A DNA stretch of 64,000 bases. Source: an uncultured Burkholderiales bacterium (lineage in GTDB: Bacteria > Pseudomonadota > Gammaproteobacteria > Burkholderiales > Burkholderiaceae_A). The notes beneath the pieces are model-generated. The model saw nothing but the letters and a program-made list of their open reading frames with translations, had not been told where the DNA came from and ran no database searches. Position 1 is the first letter of the stretch; each line of letters starts with the position of its first letter. The position numbers and the translations under genes were made by a program. Of this stretch, positions 19,765 through 32,356 are shown piece after piece. The stretch is from the NCBI GenBank assembly GCA_937864175.1, contig CALMJH010000041.1, positions 186,001 to 250,000 on the forward strand. Direction: 5' to 3'.

Positions 19765-22614
19765 ATGCAAAAAACCTCCGACACCCAGAAGGCCCCAGAG
19801 GACTATCGACAGTCCCTCAACCTGCCGCAGTCGGCCTTTCCGATGCGAGGCGATCTTGCCAAACGCGAGCCCGACTGGGTCGCCCAGTGGCAGTCAGAGG
19901 GCCTCTACAAACGCATCCGAAGTCTGACCGCTGGCCGCCCCCTCTTTGTCTTGCACGACGGGCCTCCTTACGCCAACGGTGACATTCACATTGGGCATGC
20001 GGTCAACAAAATTCTGAAAGACCTCATCGTAAAGTCCAAGACCCTAGCCGGCTTCGACGCCCGGTATGTTCCAGGCTGGGACTGCCATGGCATGCCCATC
20101 GAGATTCAGATTGAGAAGGCCCACGGAAAGGGCTTGGCCACCGCCGAGGTCCAGGCGAAATCTCGGGCCTATGCCCAGGCTCAGATCGCCCGGCAGCTCC
20201 AAGACTTTGTTCGTCTGGGTGTACTCGGCGAATGGGACCGGCCCTACAAGACCATGGATTTTAAAAACGAGGCCGATGAAATCCGCGCGCTCAAGACCAT
20301 TGTCGAAAATGGCTTTGTCTATCGGGGACTCAAGCCCGTGAACTGGTGCTTTGACTGTGGCTCAGCACTGGCAGAGGCCGAAGTGGAATATGCGGATAAG
20401 ACCGACCCTGCAGTCGAGGTGGCCTTTGAGGCCGACGACCAGACCAGGGCCGGGCTGGGCCAGGCCTTTGGCCTGCCCATGCCGACTGGCCGGGGTGCCA
20501 CTGTCATCTGGACCACCACCCCCTGGACTCTGCCCGCCAATCAGGCCCTCAATGTCCATCCCGAGCACCTTCTCTCGCTTGTAAGCCTGCGCGGCCACGC
20601 CCAGTGGCAGTGGCTAATTCTCGCCAAAGACCGCGTTGAGGAGTGTCTGAAGGCCTGGGGTCTTGAGGGTGAGATCCTGGCCTCCTGCCCTGGCCTGGCC
20701 CTCGAGGGCATCGCCTTTCGGCATCCTCTCTGGGCGGCTCATGCCGACTATCAACGGACTGCCCCCGTCTACTGCGCGGACTACGTCACCATCGATTCGG
20801 GCACCGGTGTGGTTCATGCCGCACCGGCTTATGGCGTCGAAGACTTTCTTTCCTGCAAGGCCCATGGTCTTGCGGACCAGGCCATTCTGAGCCCCGTCCT
20901 GGGTGATGGAACCTATTCCACCAGCCTGGCCCTCTTTGGCGGCCAGCATATTTGGAAGGCCAATCCAGTCATAGTCCAGGCCCTCGAGCAGGTGGGCAGC
21001 CTACTCAGGTCGCAGTCCTACGCCCACAGCTACATGCACTGCTGGCGTCACAAGTCCCCTATTGTCTACCGGGCGACCAACCAGTGGTTCGCCGGCATGG
21101 ACTTGGCGCCCTCTGGTGGCAAGTCTCTCAGGGAGCTCGCCCTCCAAGGCATTGAACAGACCCACTTCTATCCGGCCTGGGGCAAGGCTCGGCTGGCCGC
21201 CATGATCGCCAACCGGCCCGACTGGACTCTCTCTCGACAGCGTCAGTGGGGTGTTCCCATGGCCTTTCTGGTCCACAAAGAGACCGGAGCCCTGCATCCG
21301 GATACCCCCGCAATCTTGGAGAAGGTCGCCCAGCTCGTCGAGCAAAACGGCATCGAGGCCTGGCAGACCCTGACGGTGGCGGATCTGATTGCCGAAGGCC
21401 AGGACCAATACGTCAAGAACCCCGATACGCTCGACGTCTGGTTTGACTCCGGCACCACCCATCAGACCGTTCTGCGAGGCTCTCATGCGACTGAATCCCA
21501 CTTTCCGGCAGATCTCTACCTAGAGGGCAGTGACCAGCACAGGGGCTGGTTTCACTCTTCTCTGCTGACCAGCTGCATGATCAACGGTCAGCCGCCTTAC
21601 AAGGCCCTGCTCACCCATGGGTTCGTGGTCGATGGTCAGGGACGAAAGATGTCGAAGTCCCTGGGCAATGTCATCGCGCCCCAGGAGGTCACCAACAAGC
21701 TTGGTGCGGACATCCTGCGTCTCTGGGTGGCCTCGACAGATTACTCAGGTGAGTTGTCCCTCTCCGACACCATCTTGATGCGAGTCGTGGAAGCCTATCG
21801 AAGAATTCGCAACTCGATGACCTTTCTGCTGGGCAACCTCTCTGACTTTGACCCGACCCGCGATGCGGTCGCTCACGACGAGTTGCCCGAGATCGATCAA
21901 CTGGCGCTGGCCATGACCGCAGACCTTCAGCGCGAGATCCTGGAGTATTACGCCAGCTACAACTTCCATCCTGCGATGGCGAGACTCTCTAGTTTCTTCT
22001 CGGAAGATCTCGGCGCCTTCTACCTGGACATCCTCAAAGACCGCCTCTACACCACTAGGGCCAACGGCCAACCGCGGCGGGCGGCTCAGACCGCGCTCTA
22101 CCAGATGACCAACGCTCTCATTCGGCTAATGGCCCCTGTTCTGTCGTTCACTGCCCACGAGGCCTGGACAATCCTCAAGCCTGGCGAGGAGACCATCTTT
22201 GCCCAGACAGCCTGCCCGGAGACCGGCCCCAAGGACGACTCTCTCCTCAAAAAATGGGCGGTGGTGAGAGCCGTCAGGGCAGACGTCATGCGTGCACTCG
22301 AGACCCGACGGGAGGCCGGCGAGATCGGCGCCTCGCTGCAGGCAGAGGTCGAGCTGGCAGTGCCAGCGCAGACCCATGCAGTGCTCGAGAGCCTTGGTGA
22401 CGAACTCCGGTTTGTCCTGATGACCTCTGCAGCAAGAGCCGTCGTTGGATCTGACCAACAGACCCAGGTCCGCGTCACAAAGTCTGTCCACCTGAAGTGC
22501 GGGCGGTGTTGGCATTTTGCCCAGACGGTTGGGCAGTCAAGTCAGCATCCCAGCCTCTGTGCCCGATGCATAGACAACCTCGAGGGCCAGGGCGAGCGGC
22601 GGCAGTTCGCCTAG
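19765..22614 (+). CDS. ileS: Isoleucyl-tRNA synthetase
   Basis: HIGH-type motif [19 protein letters not shown]-terminal Zn finger CGRCWHF...CARC. Confidence 0.98.
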   Translation: MQKTSDTQKAPEDYRQSLNLPQSAFPMRGDLAKREPDWVAQWQSEGLYKRIRSLTAGRPLFVLHDGPPYANGDIHIGHAVNKILKDLIVKSKTLAGFDARYVPGWDCHGMPIEIQIEKAHGKGLATAEVQAKSRAYAQAQIARQLQDFVRLGVLGEWDRPYKTMDFKNEADEIRALKTIVENGFVYRGLKPVNWCFDCGSALAEAEVEYADKTDPAVEVAFEADDQTRAGLGQAFGLPMPTGRGATVIWTTTPWTLPANQALNVHPEHLLSLVSLRGHAQWQWLILAKDRVEECLKAWGLEGEILASCPGLALEGIAFRHPLWAAHADYQRTAPVYCADYVTIDSGTGVVHAAPAYGVEDFLSCKAHGLADQAILSPVLGDGTYSTSLALFGGQHIWKANPVIVQALEQVGSLLRSQSYAHSYMHCWRHKSPIVYRATNQWFAGMDLAPSGGKSLRELALQGIEQTHFYPAWGKARLAAMIANRPDWTLSRQRQWGVPMAFLVHKETGALHPDTPAILEKVAQLVEQNGIEAWQTLTVADLIAEGQDQYVKNPDTLDVWFDSGTTHQTVLRGSHATESHFPADLYLEGSDQHRGWFHSSLLTSCMINGQPPYKALLTHGFVVDGQGRKMSKSLGNVIAPQEVTNKLGADILRLWVASTDYSGELSLSDTILMRVVEAYRRIRNSMTFLLGNLSDFDPTRDAVAHDELPEIDQLALAMTADLQREILEYYASYNFHPAMARLSSFFSEDLGAFYLDILKDRLYTTRANGQPRRAAQTALYQMTNALIRLMAPVLSFTAHEAWTILKPGEETIFAQTACPETGPKDDSLLKKWAVVRAVRADVMRALETRREAGEIGASLQAEVELAVPAQTHAVLESLGDELRFVLMTSAARAVVGSDQQTQVRVTKSVHLKCGRCWHFAQTVGQSSQHPSLCARCIDNLEGQGERRQFA

Positions 22615-22629
22615 GCCCAGAGTCAGACC

Positions 22630-23145
22630 ATGGCACGGCGTCTCCAAACAGAGCGCAGGACTGGCAGTCGCCGGTCCGGAGCCCCCGTCGGCTGGTTTGC
22701 TCTGGCCCTGTTGATACTGGGTCTCGACCAGGTCAGCAAACTGGCGGTCGTCAATGCTCTGGCCCTAGGCCAGGTCATCCCAGTGGCCGACCACCTCAAC
22801 CTGGTCTTCGTCCTAAACACCGGTGCTGCCTTTAGCTTTCTGGCCGACGCTGGAGGCTGGCAGAAATGGTTCTTCACAGTCCTGGCCCTTGGCGTAGTCC
22901 TGGTGCTCGGACTTCTGGTCTGGCGAGCCCCACACCAGAGACTTTTTGCTGCGGGTTCCAGCCTGATCATGGGAGGGGCTATCGGCAATGTCATCGATCG
23001 CCTTACCATCGGCGCTGTCGTTGACTTCATCGACCTCTACTGGCGCAGCTGGCATTGGCCGGCTTTCAATCTTGCAGATGCGGCCATCTGTCTCGGTGCC
23101 GCCCTGCTGGTCATTGACGAACTGCGCAGAGTCAGACGAGCATAG
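22630..23145 (+). CDS. lspA: Lipoprotein signal peptidase
   Basis: DQVSKLAV, NLVFVLNTGAAFSFL, GGAIGNVIDRLTIGAVVDFIDLYW. Confidence 0.96.
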   Translation: MARRLQTERRTGSRRSGAPVGWFALALLILGLDQVSKLAVVNALALGQVIPVADHLNLVFVLNTGAAFSFLADAGGWQKWFFTVLALGVVLVLGLLVWRAPHQRLFAAGSSLIMGGAIGNVIDRLTIGAVVDFIDLYWRSWHWPAFNLADAAICLGAALLVIDELRRVRRA

Positions 23146-23150
23146 ACCTC

Positions 23151-24461
23151 ATGTCAAAAAAACCTCTAGCCCCCTCGGCAACGGCCTGCCTGTCCAGCGT
23201 GAAGCCCAGCCTGGCCAACCGTCATCTGGTCCTCGGGGTATCCGGCGGAATTGCGGCCTACAAGGCCTGCGAATTGGTTCGACGTCTGCAGGACCTCGGG
23301 GCGAGTGTTCAGGTGGTCATGACCGCAGGGGCCCAGCACTTCGTCACCACCACCAGCTTTCAGGCTCTGTCAGGTCGTCCGGTCTTCACCGACCAGTGGA
23401 GTGACACGGTTGCGAATGGCATGCCCCACATCGAACTCTCGCGAGAGTCGGATGGCATCGTGGTAGCACCGGCCAGTGCTGATTTCCTCGCCAAGCTCTG
23501 CGCGGGCCTCACCGACGAACTCCTACTCAGCCTCTGTCTAGCCCGCGATGGTCCCCTCTGGGTCGCCCCCGCCATGAATCGCCAGATGTGGGAGAACCCC
23601 GCCACCCAGGCCAACATGGCCACCCTGCGCAGCCGTGGGGTGCTGGTGCTCGGTCCGGATCACGGCGAGCAGGCCTGCGGTGAGGTGGGTCAGGGTCGCA
23701 TGCTCGAGCCCGAGGACATTGCCCGCCTGCTGGCGGTCCACCTCCAAGAAATGCCACAGCCCCCAGCAGGGCATCTACCCCCACTAAGGGGTCGACTGGC
23801 TGGCCGTCATGTCCTAATTACCGCTGGCCCCACCCAGGAGCCCATCGATCCGGTTCGGCTCATCACCAACCGATCCTCCGGCCAGATGGGATTCGCCTTG
23901 GCGGCAGCGGCACAGCGGGCCGGGGCCCGTGTCACGCTGGTCTCGGGTCCTGTCGGACTCAGAACGCCGGACCAAGTCCATCGCATCAATGTCCAGACCG
24001 CCTTAGAGATGCAGGCGGCGGTCGTCGAACACCTTCCAGCAGCCATTTTTGTCGGGGTTGCCGCCGTTGCCGACTGGCGAGTGGCCGGTCCTGTCCACGA
24101 CAAACTGAAGAAGCAGTCCGGCGCAGACTTGTCCTCGCTGTCGTGGGTCGAGAATCCTGACATTCTTGCGTGCGTAGCCCAGGGGTCATCGCGTCCAGAC
24201 CTGGTGGTGGGCTTTGCAGCCGAGACCGGTGACCTCGACCAACTCCGACAACAGCTCCCCGAGAAGCTCGCTCGCAAGCATGCGGATCTCTTGGTGGGCA
24301 ACCTAGCCCAGGACAGCATGGACCAAGCCTCTGCCCAGCTCCTGCTTCAGTCGCGTGACGGCTCCACCGAACTCCTCGAGACCGCCCCAAAGACTCATCA
24401 GGCCGAACGCCTGGTGCATCGATTTGCCGACCTGCTCAATGCCTTGGACAAGACCACATGA
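23151..24461 (+). CDS. coaBC: Bifunctional phosphopantothenoylcysteine decarboxylase/phosphopantothenate-cysteine ligase
   Basis: [61 protein letters not shown]. Confidence 0.96.
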   Translation: MSKKPLAPSATACLSSVKPSLANRHLVLGVSGGIAAYKACELVRRLQDLGASVQVVMTAGAQHFVTTTSFQALSGRPVFTDQWSDTVANGMPHIELSRESDGIVVAPASADFLAKLCAGLTDELLLSLCLARDGPLWVAPAMNRQMWENPATQANMATLRSRGVLVLGPDHGEQACGEVGQGRMLEPEDIARLLAVHLQEMPQPPAGHLPPLRGRLAGRHVLITAGPTQEPIDPVRLITNRSSGQMGFALAAAAQRAGARVTLVSGPVGLRTPDQVHRINVQTALEMQAAVVEHLPAAIFVGVAAVADWRVAGPVHDKLKKQSGADLSSLSWVENPDILACVAQGSSRPDLVVGFAAETGDLDQLRQQLPEKLARKHADLLVGNLAQDSMDQASAQLLLQSRDGSTELLETAPKTHQAERLVHRFADLLNALDKTT

Positions 24462-24907
24462 AAAAACTTGCCGTCAGAATATTGGATGAGCGACTGAGGC
24501 ATCAACTGCCAACCTATGCCACACAAGGCTCCGCAGGACTCGACCTCCGAGCGGCCCTGACCGAGCCCCTGACGCTGCAGCCCGGCCAGACAGAGTTGGT
24601 GCCCACCGGCCTTGCCATCCACATCGCAGACCCTGGCTACGCTGGTCTGATCCTTCCCCGCAGCGGCCTGGGACACAAGCACGGCATTGTGCTGGGCAAT
24701 CTTGTCGGACTCATCGATGCCGACTACCAAGGGCCTCTGATGGTCTCAGCCTGGAATCGTGGCCAGGCCACCTTTACCATTGCGCCCCTTGATCGACTGG
24801 CCCAGCTGGTGGTCGTGCCCGTCTGTCAGGTCCAGTTTGAGGTAGTCGATACGTTTGACGCGTCAGACCGTGGGGCTGGTGGGTTTGGATCGACCGGAAA
24901 AAGCTAA
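24458..24907 (+). CDS. dut: dUTP diphosphatase
   Basis: [50 protein letters not shown]; start overlaps coaBC stop by 4 nt. Confidence 0.97.
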   Translation: MKKLAVRILDERLRHQLPTYATQGSAGLDLRAALTEPLTLQPGQTELVPTGLAIHIADPGYAGLILPRSGLGHKHGIVLGNLVGLIDADYQGPLMVSAWNRGQATFTIAPLDRLAQLVVVPVCQVQFEVVDTFDASDRGAGGFGSTGKS

Positions 24908-24909
24908 CC

Positions 24910-25881
24910 TCAAGCCAGCAGAGCCCTGAGCTTTTGGCCATCGGCATGAAAGAGCCGAATGCCCTCTGCCAGCTTCTCGGTAGCCAGCGCATCTTGGTTG
25001 AGTTCAAACCGAAAGGCGGCCTCTGACCGATCCGCCGGCCAGGCTAACGAACCATCCGCAGGCGCCTGTCGATCCGCCGCCACGTGGGAGACGAGGCTGG
25101 GTCGAAAGTCTGCCGGTGCGGTCTGAGTCGAGAGTTCGCCCAATAAGTCTGGACTGACCGTCAGAAGGTCACAGCCGGCCAGTGCCAGCACCTGGGCGGT
25201 ATTGCGAAAACTCGCACCCATAATCTGCGTCTGGACACCCCGGGCCTTGTAGGCCTGAAAAATTCGTCGCACAGACTGGACCCCTGGATCCTGGTCTGCG
25301 GAGTCCCACGACTGCCCGTGGGCCTTGGCCCAGTCGGTGATGCGCCCCACAAAGGGGGAGATCAGGGTCACGCCTGCATCCGCGCAGGCCAGGGCCTGGG
25401 ACATCGAGAAGAGCAAGGTGAGATTGCAGTGAATCCCCATGCGCTCGAGCTGACGAGCGGCTTCTATGCCCTCCCAGGTCGCTGCAATCTTAATGAGCAC
25501 GCGGTCGGGCCCAACACCTGCCTCTTGATAGAGCTGCAGAATGTTGACGGCCTGATCGACGGTGGCCTTGGTGTCAAAGGACAGACGGGCGTCAACCTCA
25601 GTCGAGACCCGTCCGGGAATGATGTTGAGAATCTCCTGGCCAAATCCCACCAGCAGGTGTAAGACTCGCCAGTCGACGGACTGAGACGCCTGCTCGTGCA
25701 GGACTCGCGCAAGCAGAGCCTGGCCCATGGGCTGACCCACCGCCTTCAGAATGAGGCTTGGGTTGGTGGTCGCATCCTGGGGACGGTAATGGGCCATCTG
25801 ATCAAATCGTCCCGTGTCGGCGACAACGGTCGTGAAGGCCCGGAGGGCCTCCAAGGCGGTCTGGGCAGTCTGCGATGGCAT
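24910..25881 (-). CDS. tal: Transaldolase
   Basis: [42 protein letters not shown]; likely start ATG 25881. Confidence 0.93.
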   Translation of the reverse strand: MPSQTAQTALEALRAFTTVVADTGRFDQMAHYRPQDATTNPSLILKAVGQPMGQALLARVLHEQASQSVDWRVLHLLVGFGQEILNIIPGRVSTEVDARLSFDTKATVDQAVNILQLYQEAGVGPDRVLIKIAATWEGIEAARQLERMGIHCNLTLLFSMSQALACADAGVTLISPFVGRITDWAKAHGQSWDSADQDPGVQSVRRIFQAYKARGVQTQIMGASFRNTAQVLALAGCDLLTVSPDLLGELSTQTAPADFRPSLVSHVAADRQAPADGSLAWPADRSEAAFRFELNQDALATEKLAEGIRLFHADGQKLRALLA

Positions 25882-25917
25882 GGTCAACTTCCTGAAAGCC
25901 CCCATGATGCACGAAAA

Positions 25918-25944
25918 AAAAGCCTTGCCGATTGGCAAGGCTTT
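25918..25944 (-). terminator. Rho-independent terminator downstream of the flavocytochrome c operon
   Basis: 11-bp perfect stem aaagccttgcc/ggcaaggcttt (25919-25929/25934-25944), 4 nt loop, followed on the minus strand by a run of U (poly-A on plus at 25914-25920). Confidence 0.88.
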
Positions 25945-25965
25945 GGACCCCCGGGGTGAAGACGT

Positions 25966-27270
25966 CTAGGCCAGCATGTCAGCCCAGATATTCTGAGCCC
26001 AGCCCAGGGCATAGGCCCCCTCAAGCTCGTTGGCCTCTTTAGAGAGACCACCGGACCCCTGGACGACTTCCATGGTCTTTTTCTCGGGATTCCACTGGTG
26101 AACCGAGGCCACATGGACCACCTTGCTCTCGGTCGTGAAGCTGTAGCAGGTGTTGGCCATGGTCAATGGAAGGGGTTCGCGCCCGTTCATGAGTTCGACA
26201 ATGGCGGCTGCCGCAGCCTTGCCATGCTGGTTGGCCATGTGGCCAGACTTGGGCATGAGCGGGGCCGAGAACGTGGAGTCTCCGAGCACGTGGACGTTTT
26301 TGTGAGCGGTGGATTCCATGGTGACCCAGTTGACGCCACACCAGAGGTTGTTGACGTTGACAAGACCAGACGAGCGGGCAATGTCGCCAGCGGCCTGGGG
26401 AGGCACCACGTTAAGCACATCTCCCTTGACCTTGTCGCCGACCTCGGTGGTCAGGGTCTTGGCCTTGGCATCCACTCCGACGACATTCATGTTGGGTCGA
26501 TACTCGATGAGACCCTTGTAGTTCTCCTCCCAGGCTTTCAGGAACAGGCCTTTTTTGGAGACGATATCCGGGTTGGCATCCAGCAGAATGACTTTGCTCT
26601 TGGGCTTCTCACGCTTGAAGTAGTTGGCCACCTGGCAGACCCGCTCGTAGGGTCCAGGAGGGCAACGGTAAGGAGCCTTGGGCACGGTAAGGATGTAGGT
26701 GCCGCCGTTGGGCATGGCCTCTAGCTGGGCCCGCAACGCCACGGTCTGGGGGCCGGCTTTCCAGGAGTGGAGGACGGTCTTCTGGGCTTCTTCGGTCAGG
26801 CCTTCGATGGCCTCGGGGATGAAGTCGGTACCGGGGGAGACCACCAGGCGGTCGTATTTCAGGTCGGCACCCTTGCGCATGGAGACCACCTGCTTGACGG
26901 GGTCGATCTTGATGACTTCGTCATTGATGACCACGATGCCTTTGTTCTTCAGGCCGTCGTAACCGCGGGTGATGTAGGGCATCTTCTGCGCTCCACCCAG
27001 CACCAGGTTGGAGATGGGGCAGGAGTAGAACTCCTTCTGGCGCTCGATCATGACGACTTCAATGGCACCCTCACCCCACATGTTGATGTACTTGGCGGCG
27101 GTCGCACCGCCGAAGCCACCACCGATAACGACTACGCGGCCCAGTGTCTTGCCAGAGGCCGACTGCCCACCCGTTGCACAGCCTGTCAGTCCCGCTACGC
27201 CCCCAAGGACGGCGACTCCTGCGCCCGCCTTTAACAGTCCACGGCGGCTCTCAATGGTTTTTTTTGTCAT
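25966..27270 (-). CDS. fccB: Flavocytochrome c sulfide dehydrogenase flavoprotein subunit (FccB/SoxF-like), Tat signal
   Basis: SRRGLLKAGAG twin-arginine signal, VVVIGGGFGGATAAKYI FAD site, EFYSCPISNLVLGG, VHVLGDSTFSAPLPKSGHMANQH-like C-terminal region. Confidence 0.85.
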   Translation of the reverse strand: MTKKTIESRRGLLKAGAGVAVLGGVAGLTGCATGGQSASGKTLGRVVVIGGGFGGATAAKYINMWGEGAIEVVMIERQKEFYSCPISNLVLGGAQKMPYITRGYDGLKNKGIVVINDEVIKIDPVKQVVSMRKGADLKYDRLVVSPGTDFIPEAIEGLTEEAQKTVLHSWKAGPQTVALRAQLEAMPNGGTYILTVPKAPYRCPPGPYERVCQVANYFKREKPKSKVILLDANPDIVSKKGLFLKAWEENYKGLIEYRPNMNVVGVDAKAKTLTTEVGDKVKGDVLNVVPPQAAGDIARSSGLVNVNNLWCGVNWVTMESTAHKNVHVLGDSTFSAPLMPKSGHMANQHGKAAAAAIVELMNGREPLPLTMANTCYSFTTESKVVHVASVHQWNPEKKTMEVVQGSGGLSKEANELEGAYALGWAQNIWADMLA

Positions 27271-27294
27271 ACCTTGTCTCCTCGGTGCTCTGGA

Positions 27295-27597
27295 TTATTT
27301 CTGGCTGGCGAAGAAGGTCGCCATAACCTCTAGCTGCGCATCGGTGTAGCCCTTGGAGAGCTGGTGCATGATGGTCGCTGGACGTTTGTCCGTCTGAAAG
27401 TCTTTCATGGTGGCCAAGAACTTGGCCTTGTCGTAGCCAGCCAGACTCGCAAGACCACCGTTGCTCTTGCCGTTGGTGCCGTGGCAGTTGGCGCAGGTCG
27501 CTGACAGATACTGGGCCTTGGCCAGGGTAGAGGCCTGTGCTTGTGCAGCAAGACCAAGCGAGATCGCCAGGCCAGCCAAAAGGGTTACGCGTTTCAT
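27295..27597 (-). CDS. Class I monoheme cytochrome c, candidate FccA/SoxE-like partner
   Basis: Signal peptide MKRVTLLAGLAISLGLAAQAQA, CANCH heme motif, distal candidate Met ligand; 24 nt upstream of fccB; start ATG 27597. Confidence 0.87.
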   Translation of the reverse strand: MKRVTLLAGLAISLGLAAQAQASTLAKAQYLSATCANCHGTNGKSNGGLASLAGYDKAKFLATMKDFQTDKRPATIMHQLSKGYTDAQLEVMATFFASQK

Positions 27598-27653
27598 AGA
27601 GTCTCCTCTCCTTATGTTTTTATGCGCATATGCAGTGTCTGAAAAAAAAAGCA

Positions 27654-27667
27654 TTGATGCAAGTCAA
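27654..27667 (-). promoter_or_regulatory. FNR/Anr/DNR-like binding site
   Basis: Minus strand TTGACTTGCATCAA matches the TTGAT-N4-ATCAA consensus at 9 of 10 positions, upstream of the cytochrome c gene. Confidence 0.6.
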
Positions 27668-27697
27668 ATTCATTTTGCCTCGCAGCATGTTGGCCTA

Positions 27698-27729
27698 AAA
27701 AACCCACCGGCTTGTGACCGATGGGTCTT
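27698..27729 (-). terminator. Rho-independent terminator of clpSA
   Basis: Minus strand ACCCATCGG-tcacaag-CCGGTGGGT followed by TTTTTT. Confidence 0.75.
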
Positions 27730-27752
27730 TGCTTATGACCAAGAGTAAAAGA

Positions 27753-30131
27753 CTACGATTGCTCGGCTGGCTCGGACTTTGCTGACCGACGGCGGCCGGA
27801 CCCGGACTTCGAGGCCGAGGCCGGTCGGGCTGGCTCAGCCACAGAGGCTTCCTGGTCTTGTCCCTGCGAAATTCCAAGAACAACCTGCTGATCCTTGCTG
27901 AGATCAATGTCCACGCGTCCGCCGTTGGCCAGCCGACCAAACAAGAGTTCATCGGCGAGCGCCCGACGGATCTTGTCTTGGATGATTCTTTGCATAGGCC
28001 TCGCACCCATGGCGGGATCAAAGCCCTCTTTGGCCAGGTACTTGCGAAGTTGGTCGCTGAATGAGACCTCGACCCGCTTGTCGTGGAGTTGAGATTCCAA
28101 CTCGATGAGGAATTTGTCGACGACCCGGAGAATGATTTCCTCGTCGAGAGCCCTGAAAGAGACCACTGCATCTAGGCGGTTGCGAAACTCGGGCGTAAAG
28201 ACCCGTTTGATTTCCTCGAGCTCATCACCGGTCTGGCGGCTATTGGAGAACCCGATGGTCCGCTTGCCCAGGACGTCAGCCCCGGCATTGGTCGTCATGA
28301 TGATGATGACGTTGCGGAAGTCGGATTTGCGGCCGTTGTTATCGGTGAGGGTACCGTGGTCCATCACCTGCAAGAGGATGTTGAAGATCTCGGGGTGGGC
28401 CTTCTCAATCTCATCCAGCAGCAGCACGGCATGAGGCTTTTTGTGGACCGCCTCGGTCAGCAGCCCACCCTGGTCAAAACCGACATAGCCCGGAGGCGCA
28501 CCGATGAGTCGGGAGACCGCATGCCGCTCCATGTACTCCGACATGTCAAAACGGATGAGCTCGATGCCCAGCAGGTAGGCGAGTTGCTTGGCCACCTCGG
28601 TCTTGCCCACACCCGTCGGCCCGCTGAAGAGAAAAGACCCAATTGGTTTTTCTGGTCGCCCAAGGCCGGAGCGCGACATCTTGATGGCGGCTGCCAGGGC
28701 GTCGATGGCAGCATCCTGCCCAAACACGACGTTTTTGAGGTTGCGGTCAAGCTTGGCCAAGACCTGCCGGTCGTCTGTATTGACGGTCTGAGGGGGTATG
28801 CGCGCAATTTTGGCAACGATGTCTTCGATTTCAGACTTGCCGATGGTTCGCTTCTGCTTGCTCTTGGGCAGGATCCGCTGGGCGGCGCCGGCCTCGTCAA
28901 TCACATCAATGGCCTTGTCTGGAAGATGGCGGTCGTTGATGTACTTGGCCGAGAGCTCTGCAGCGGCCAGCAGAGCGGAGACCTGGTACTTCACACCGTG
29001 GTGCTCCTCGAAACGGGACTTCAGGCCCTTGAGGATCTGGATGGTCTGGTCCACCGTTGGCTCGTTGACGTCGATCTTCTGAAACCGGCGGGAGAGGGCA
29101 TGGTCTTTCTCAAAGATGCCACGGTACTCGGTGTAGGTGGTCGCACCAATGCACCGGAGGTGCCCAGAGGAGAGGGCGGGCTTGAGCAGGTTGCTGGCGT
29201 CGAGGGTGCCACCCGAGGCTGACCCAGCACCGATCAGGGTATGAATTTCGTCGATGAACAAGACCGCATGTGGCTGAGCCTTGAGCTGCTTGAGAACGGC
29301 CTTGAGCCGCTGCTCAAAATCACCCCGGTATTTGGTGCCCGCCAAGAGGGCGCCCATGTCCAGGGCGTAGACCACCGCGGCATCGAGAATCTCAGGGACC
29401 TGTCCTTCGGTGATTCGCCAGGCCAGACCCTCGGCAATCGCAGTCTTTCCGACGCCTGCCTCGCCCACGAGCAGCGGATTGTTCTTTCGGCGACGACAGA
29501 GCACCTGGACCACCCGCTCAACCTCCTGCTCACGTCCGATCAGGGGATCGATTTTCCCCTCAGCAGCGAGTTTGTTGAGGTTGATGGTGTACTGGTCCAG
29601 AGCGGTGGGCTGAGGCGCGTTGTTGGACGATGCCTGCTGGCCCTCGGCCTCCTGCGCAGCCGGCTCCTCTGTGCCATTTGGCGGAACCTGGCCGGCCTTG
29701 GTAATGCCGTGGGCGATGAAATTGACAACATCGAGGCGGGTGAGGCCCTGCTGATGCAGGAAGTAGACCGCATGAGAGTCCTTCTCGCCGAAAATGGCGA
29801 CCAGGACATTGGCGCCCGTCACCTCTTTCTTTCCGTTGGAGGTGGACTGGACGTGCATGATGGCCCTCTGGATGACCCGCTGAAAGCCCAGGGTGGGCTG
29901 CGTGTCCACATCGTCGTTGCCGGCCACAATGGGTGTGGCCTCGGTGATGTGATGGGTCAGGCTCTTTCGGAGCTGGTCGAGATCGACCGCACAGGCCCGA
30001 AGGATCTCAGCTGCGCTGGGATTGTCGAGGAGGGCCAGCAGGAGATGCTCCACCGTTATGAACTCGTGACGCTGCTGCCGAGCCTCCACGAAGGCCATGT
30101 GCAGACTAACTTCCAGCTCCTGTGAAATCAT
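27753..30131 (-). CDS. clpA: ATP-dependent Clp protease ATP-binding subunit ClpA
   Basis: Two AAA modules: [15 protein letters not shown] and [29 protein letters not shown] start. Confidence 0.97.
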   Translation of the reverse strand: MISQELEVSLHMAFVEARQQRHEFITVEHLLLALLDNPSAAEILRACAVDLDQLRKSLTHHITEATPIVAGNDDVDTQPTLGFQRVIQRAIMHVQSTSNGKKEVTGANVLVAIFGEKDSHAVYFLHQQGLTRLDVVNFIAHGITKAGQVPPNGTEEPAAQEAEGQQASSNNAPQPTALDQYTINLNKLAAEGKIDPLIGREQEVERVVQVLCRRRKNNPLLVGEAGVGKTAIAEGLAWRITEGQVPEILDAAVVYALDMGALLAGTKYRGDFEQRLKAVLKQLKAQPHAVLFIDEIHTLIGAGSASGGTLDASNLLKPALSSGHLRCIGATTYTEYRGIFEKDHALSRRFQKIDVNEPTVDQTIQILKGLKSRFEEHHGVKYQVSALLAAAELSAKYINDRHLPDKAIDVIDEAGAAQRILPKSKQKRTIGKSEIEDIVAKIARIPPQTVNTDDRQVLAKLDRNLKNVVFGQDAAIDALAAAIKMSRSGLGRPEKPIGSFLFSGPTGVGKTEVAKQLAYLLGIELIRFDMSEYMERHAVSRLIGAPPGYVGFDQGGLLTEAVHKKPHAVLLLDEIEKAHPEIFNILLQVMDHGTLTDNNGRKSDFRNVIIIMTTNAGADVLGKRTIGFSNSRQTGDELEEIKRVFTPEFRNRLDAVVSFRALDEEIILRVVDKFLIELESQLHDKRVEVSFSDQLRKYLAKEGFDPAMGARPMQRIIQDKIRRALADELLFGRLANGGRVDIDLSKDQQVVLGISQGQDQEASVAEPARPASASKSGSGRRRSAKSEPAEQS

Positions 30132-30466
30132 GCTTCCTCCATTACGCACTGCAAGGGATGTTGGTGCATCTTTGAAAAGCCGTTGACCTGCTCCACCTTA
30201 GTCTCTGCGACGTCTTTGGTGAAGACCCCACAAACCCCACGTCCCTCTCGGTGGACCCGAAGCATGACGTCTGTTGCTTTTTCACGATTCATTGAGAAGA
30301 ATTTTTGCAGAACTATGACCACAAATTCCATCGGGGTGAAATCGTCGTTGAGCAACCAGACCGTGTACTGGGGCGGTGGGGCAAGCTTTTCTGGCCGAAT
30401 CAGGGTTGTGGTCGAACCCTCCTCAAAGGGAGATTGGCCTGAAAAAACGGGGTGAAATGGCGCCAT
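30128..30466 (-). CDS. clpS: ATP-dependent Clp protease adaptor ClpS
   Basis: [24 protein letters not shown]; 4 nt overlap with clpA. Confidence 0.96.
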   Translation of the reverse strand: MAPFHPVFSGQSPFEEGSTTTLIRPEKLAPPPQYTVWLLNDDFTPMEFVVIVLQKFFSMNREKATDVMLRVHREGRGVCGVFTKDVAETKVEQVNGFSKMHQHPLQCVMEEA

Positions 30467-30490
30467 GCAGAAATTTTAGGCGCAAATTCG

Positions 30491-30520
30491 TTGGACAAAC
30501 CCCTTGACATTCCATATATT
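30491..30520 (+). promoter_or_regulatory. Candidate sigma70 promoter of cspA
   Basis: TTGGAC (30491-30496), 18 nt spacer, TATATT (30515-30520); implies a roughly 85 nt 5-prime UTR. Confidence 0.5.
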
Positions 30521-30611
30521 CGAGGGTGGTAGTGCATCGCGCATGCCATGTTGGGGTTCCACTTGACGTGCGGTTTTTATTGTTTCTTTTAAAAAAGGTA
30601 GGAAAGCAGGA

Positions 30612-30818
30612 ATGTCTACAGGTACAGTCAAGTGGTTTAACGACGCCAAAGGTTTTGGTTTCATCACCCCCGACGAGGGCGGCGAAGATGTATTCGCCCA
30701 CTTCTCGGCGATCCAGACCAACGGTTTTCGCTCACTCAAAGAAGGCCAGAAAGTTCAGTTCGACATCATTCAGGGCCCCAAGGGTAAGCAGGCCTCCAAC
30801 ATCGTCCCCCAGGGTTAA
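30612..30818 (+). CDS. cspA: Cold shock protein (CspA family)
   Basis: [37 protein letters not shown] motifs. Confidence 0.97.
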   Translation: MSTGTVKWFNDAKGFGFITPDEGGEDVFAHFSAIQTNGFRSLKEGQKVQFDIIQGPKGKQASNIVPQG

Positions 30819-30859
30819 CCTGGCACGATTCGGGTCGCCTCCCCTCTGGGGAGAGACCC

Positions 30860-30895
30860 AACAAAAAAGCCCGGTCCACGACCGGGCTTTTTTGT
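30860..30895. terminator. Bidirectional terminator between cspA and icd
   Basis: aacaaaaaagcccggt-ccacg-accgggcttttttgtt: GC-rich stem flanked by A-run and T-run, works on both strands. Confidence 0.9.
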
Positions 30896-30916
30896 TGATG
30901 GGCCCGCCAGTAGGCC

Positions 30917-32170
<1,254 letters not shown>

Positions 32171-32271
32171 GGCAGGTCTCCTTCGGAAGGGGAAATTTTG
32201 GTGCCCCATTCTAAACCTGAGTCTGTGGCCAAGAATTTTCTTGTAAATACAATTTTGAGGACTTAAGTCAG

Positions 32272-32298
32272 GCGCCCCTTCACTTTGGGGCGCTTTTT
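32272..32298 (+). terminator. Orphan plus-strand rho-independent terminator or attenuator
   Basis: GCGCCCC-ttcacttt-GGGGCGC then TTTTT, located between the divergent icd and the Lys-rich gene, with no plus-strand CDS upstream. Confidence 0.7.
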
Positions 32299-32356
32299 GT
32301 AGTAACATCAGCGGCGCGGTACTCTAGAGACCGTAACACTAACCATCGAGGACTTT

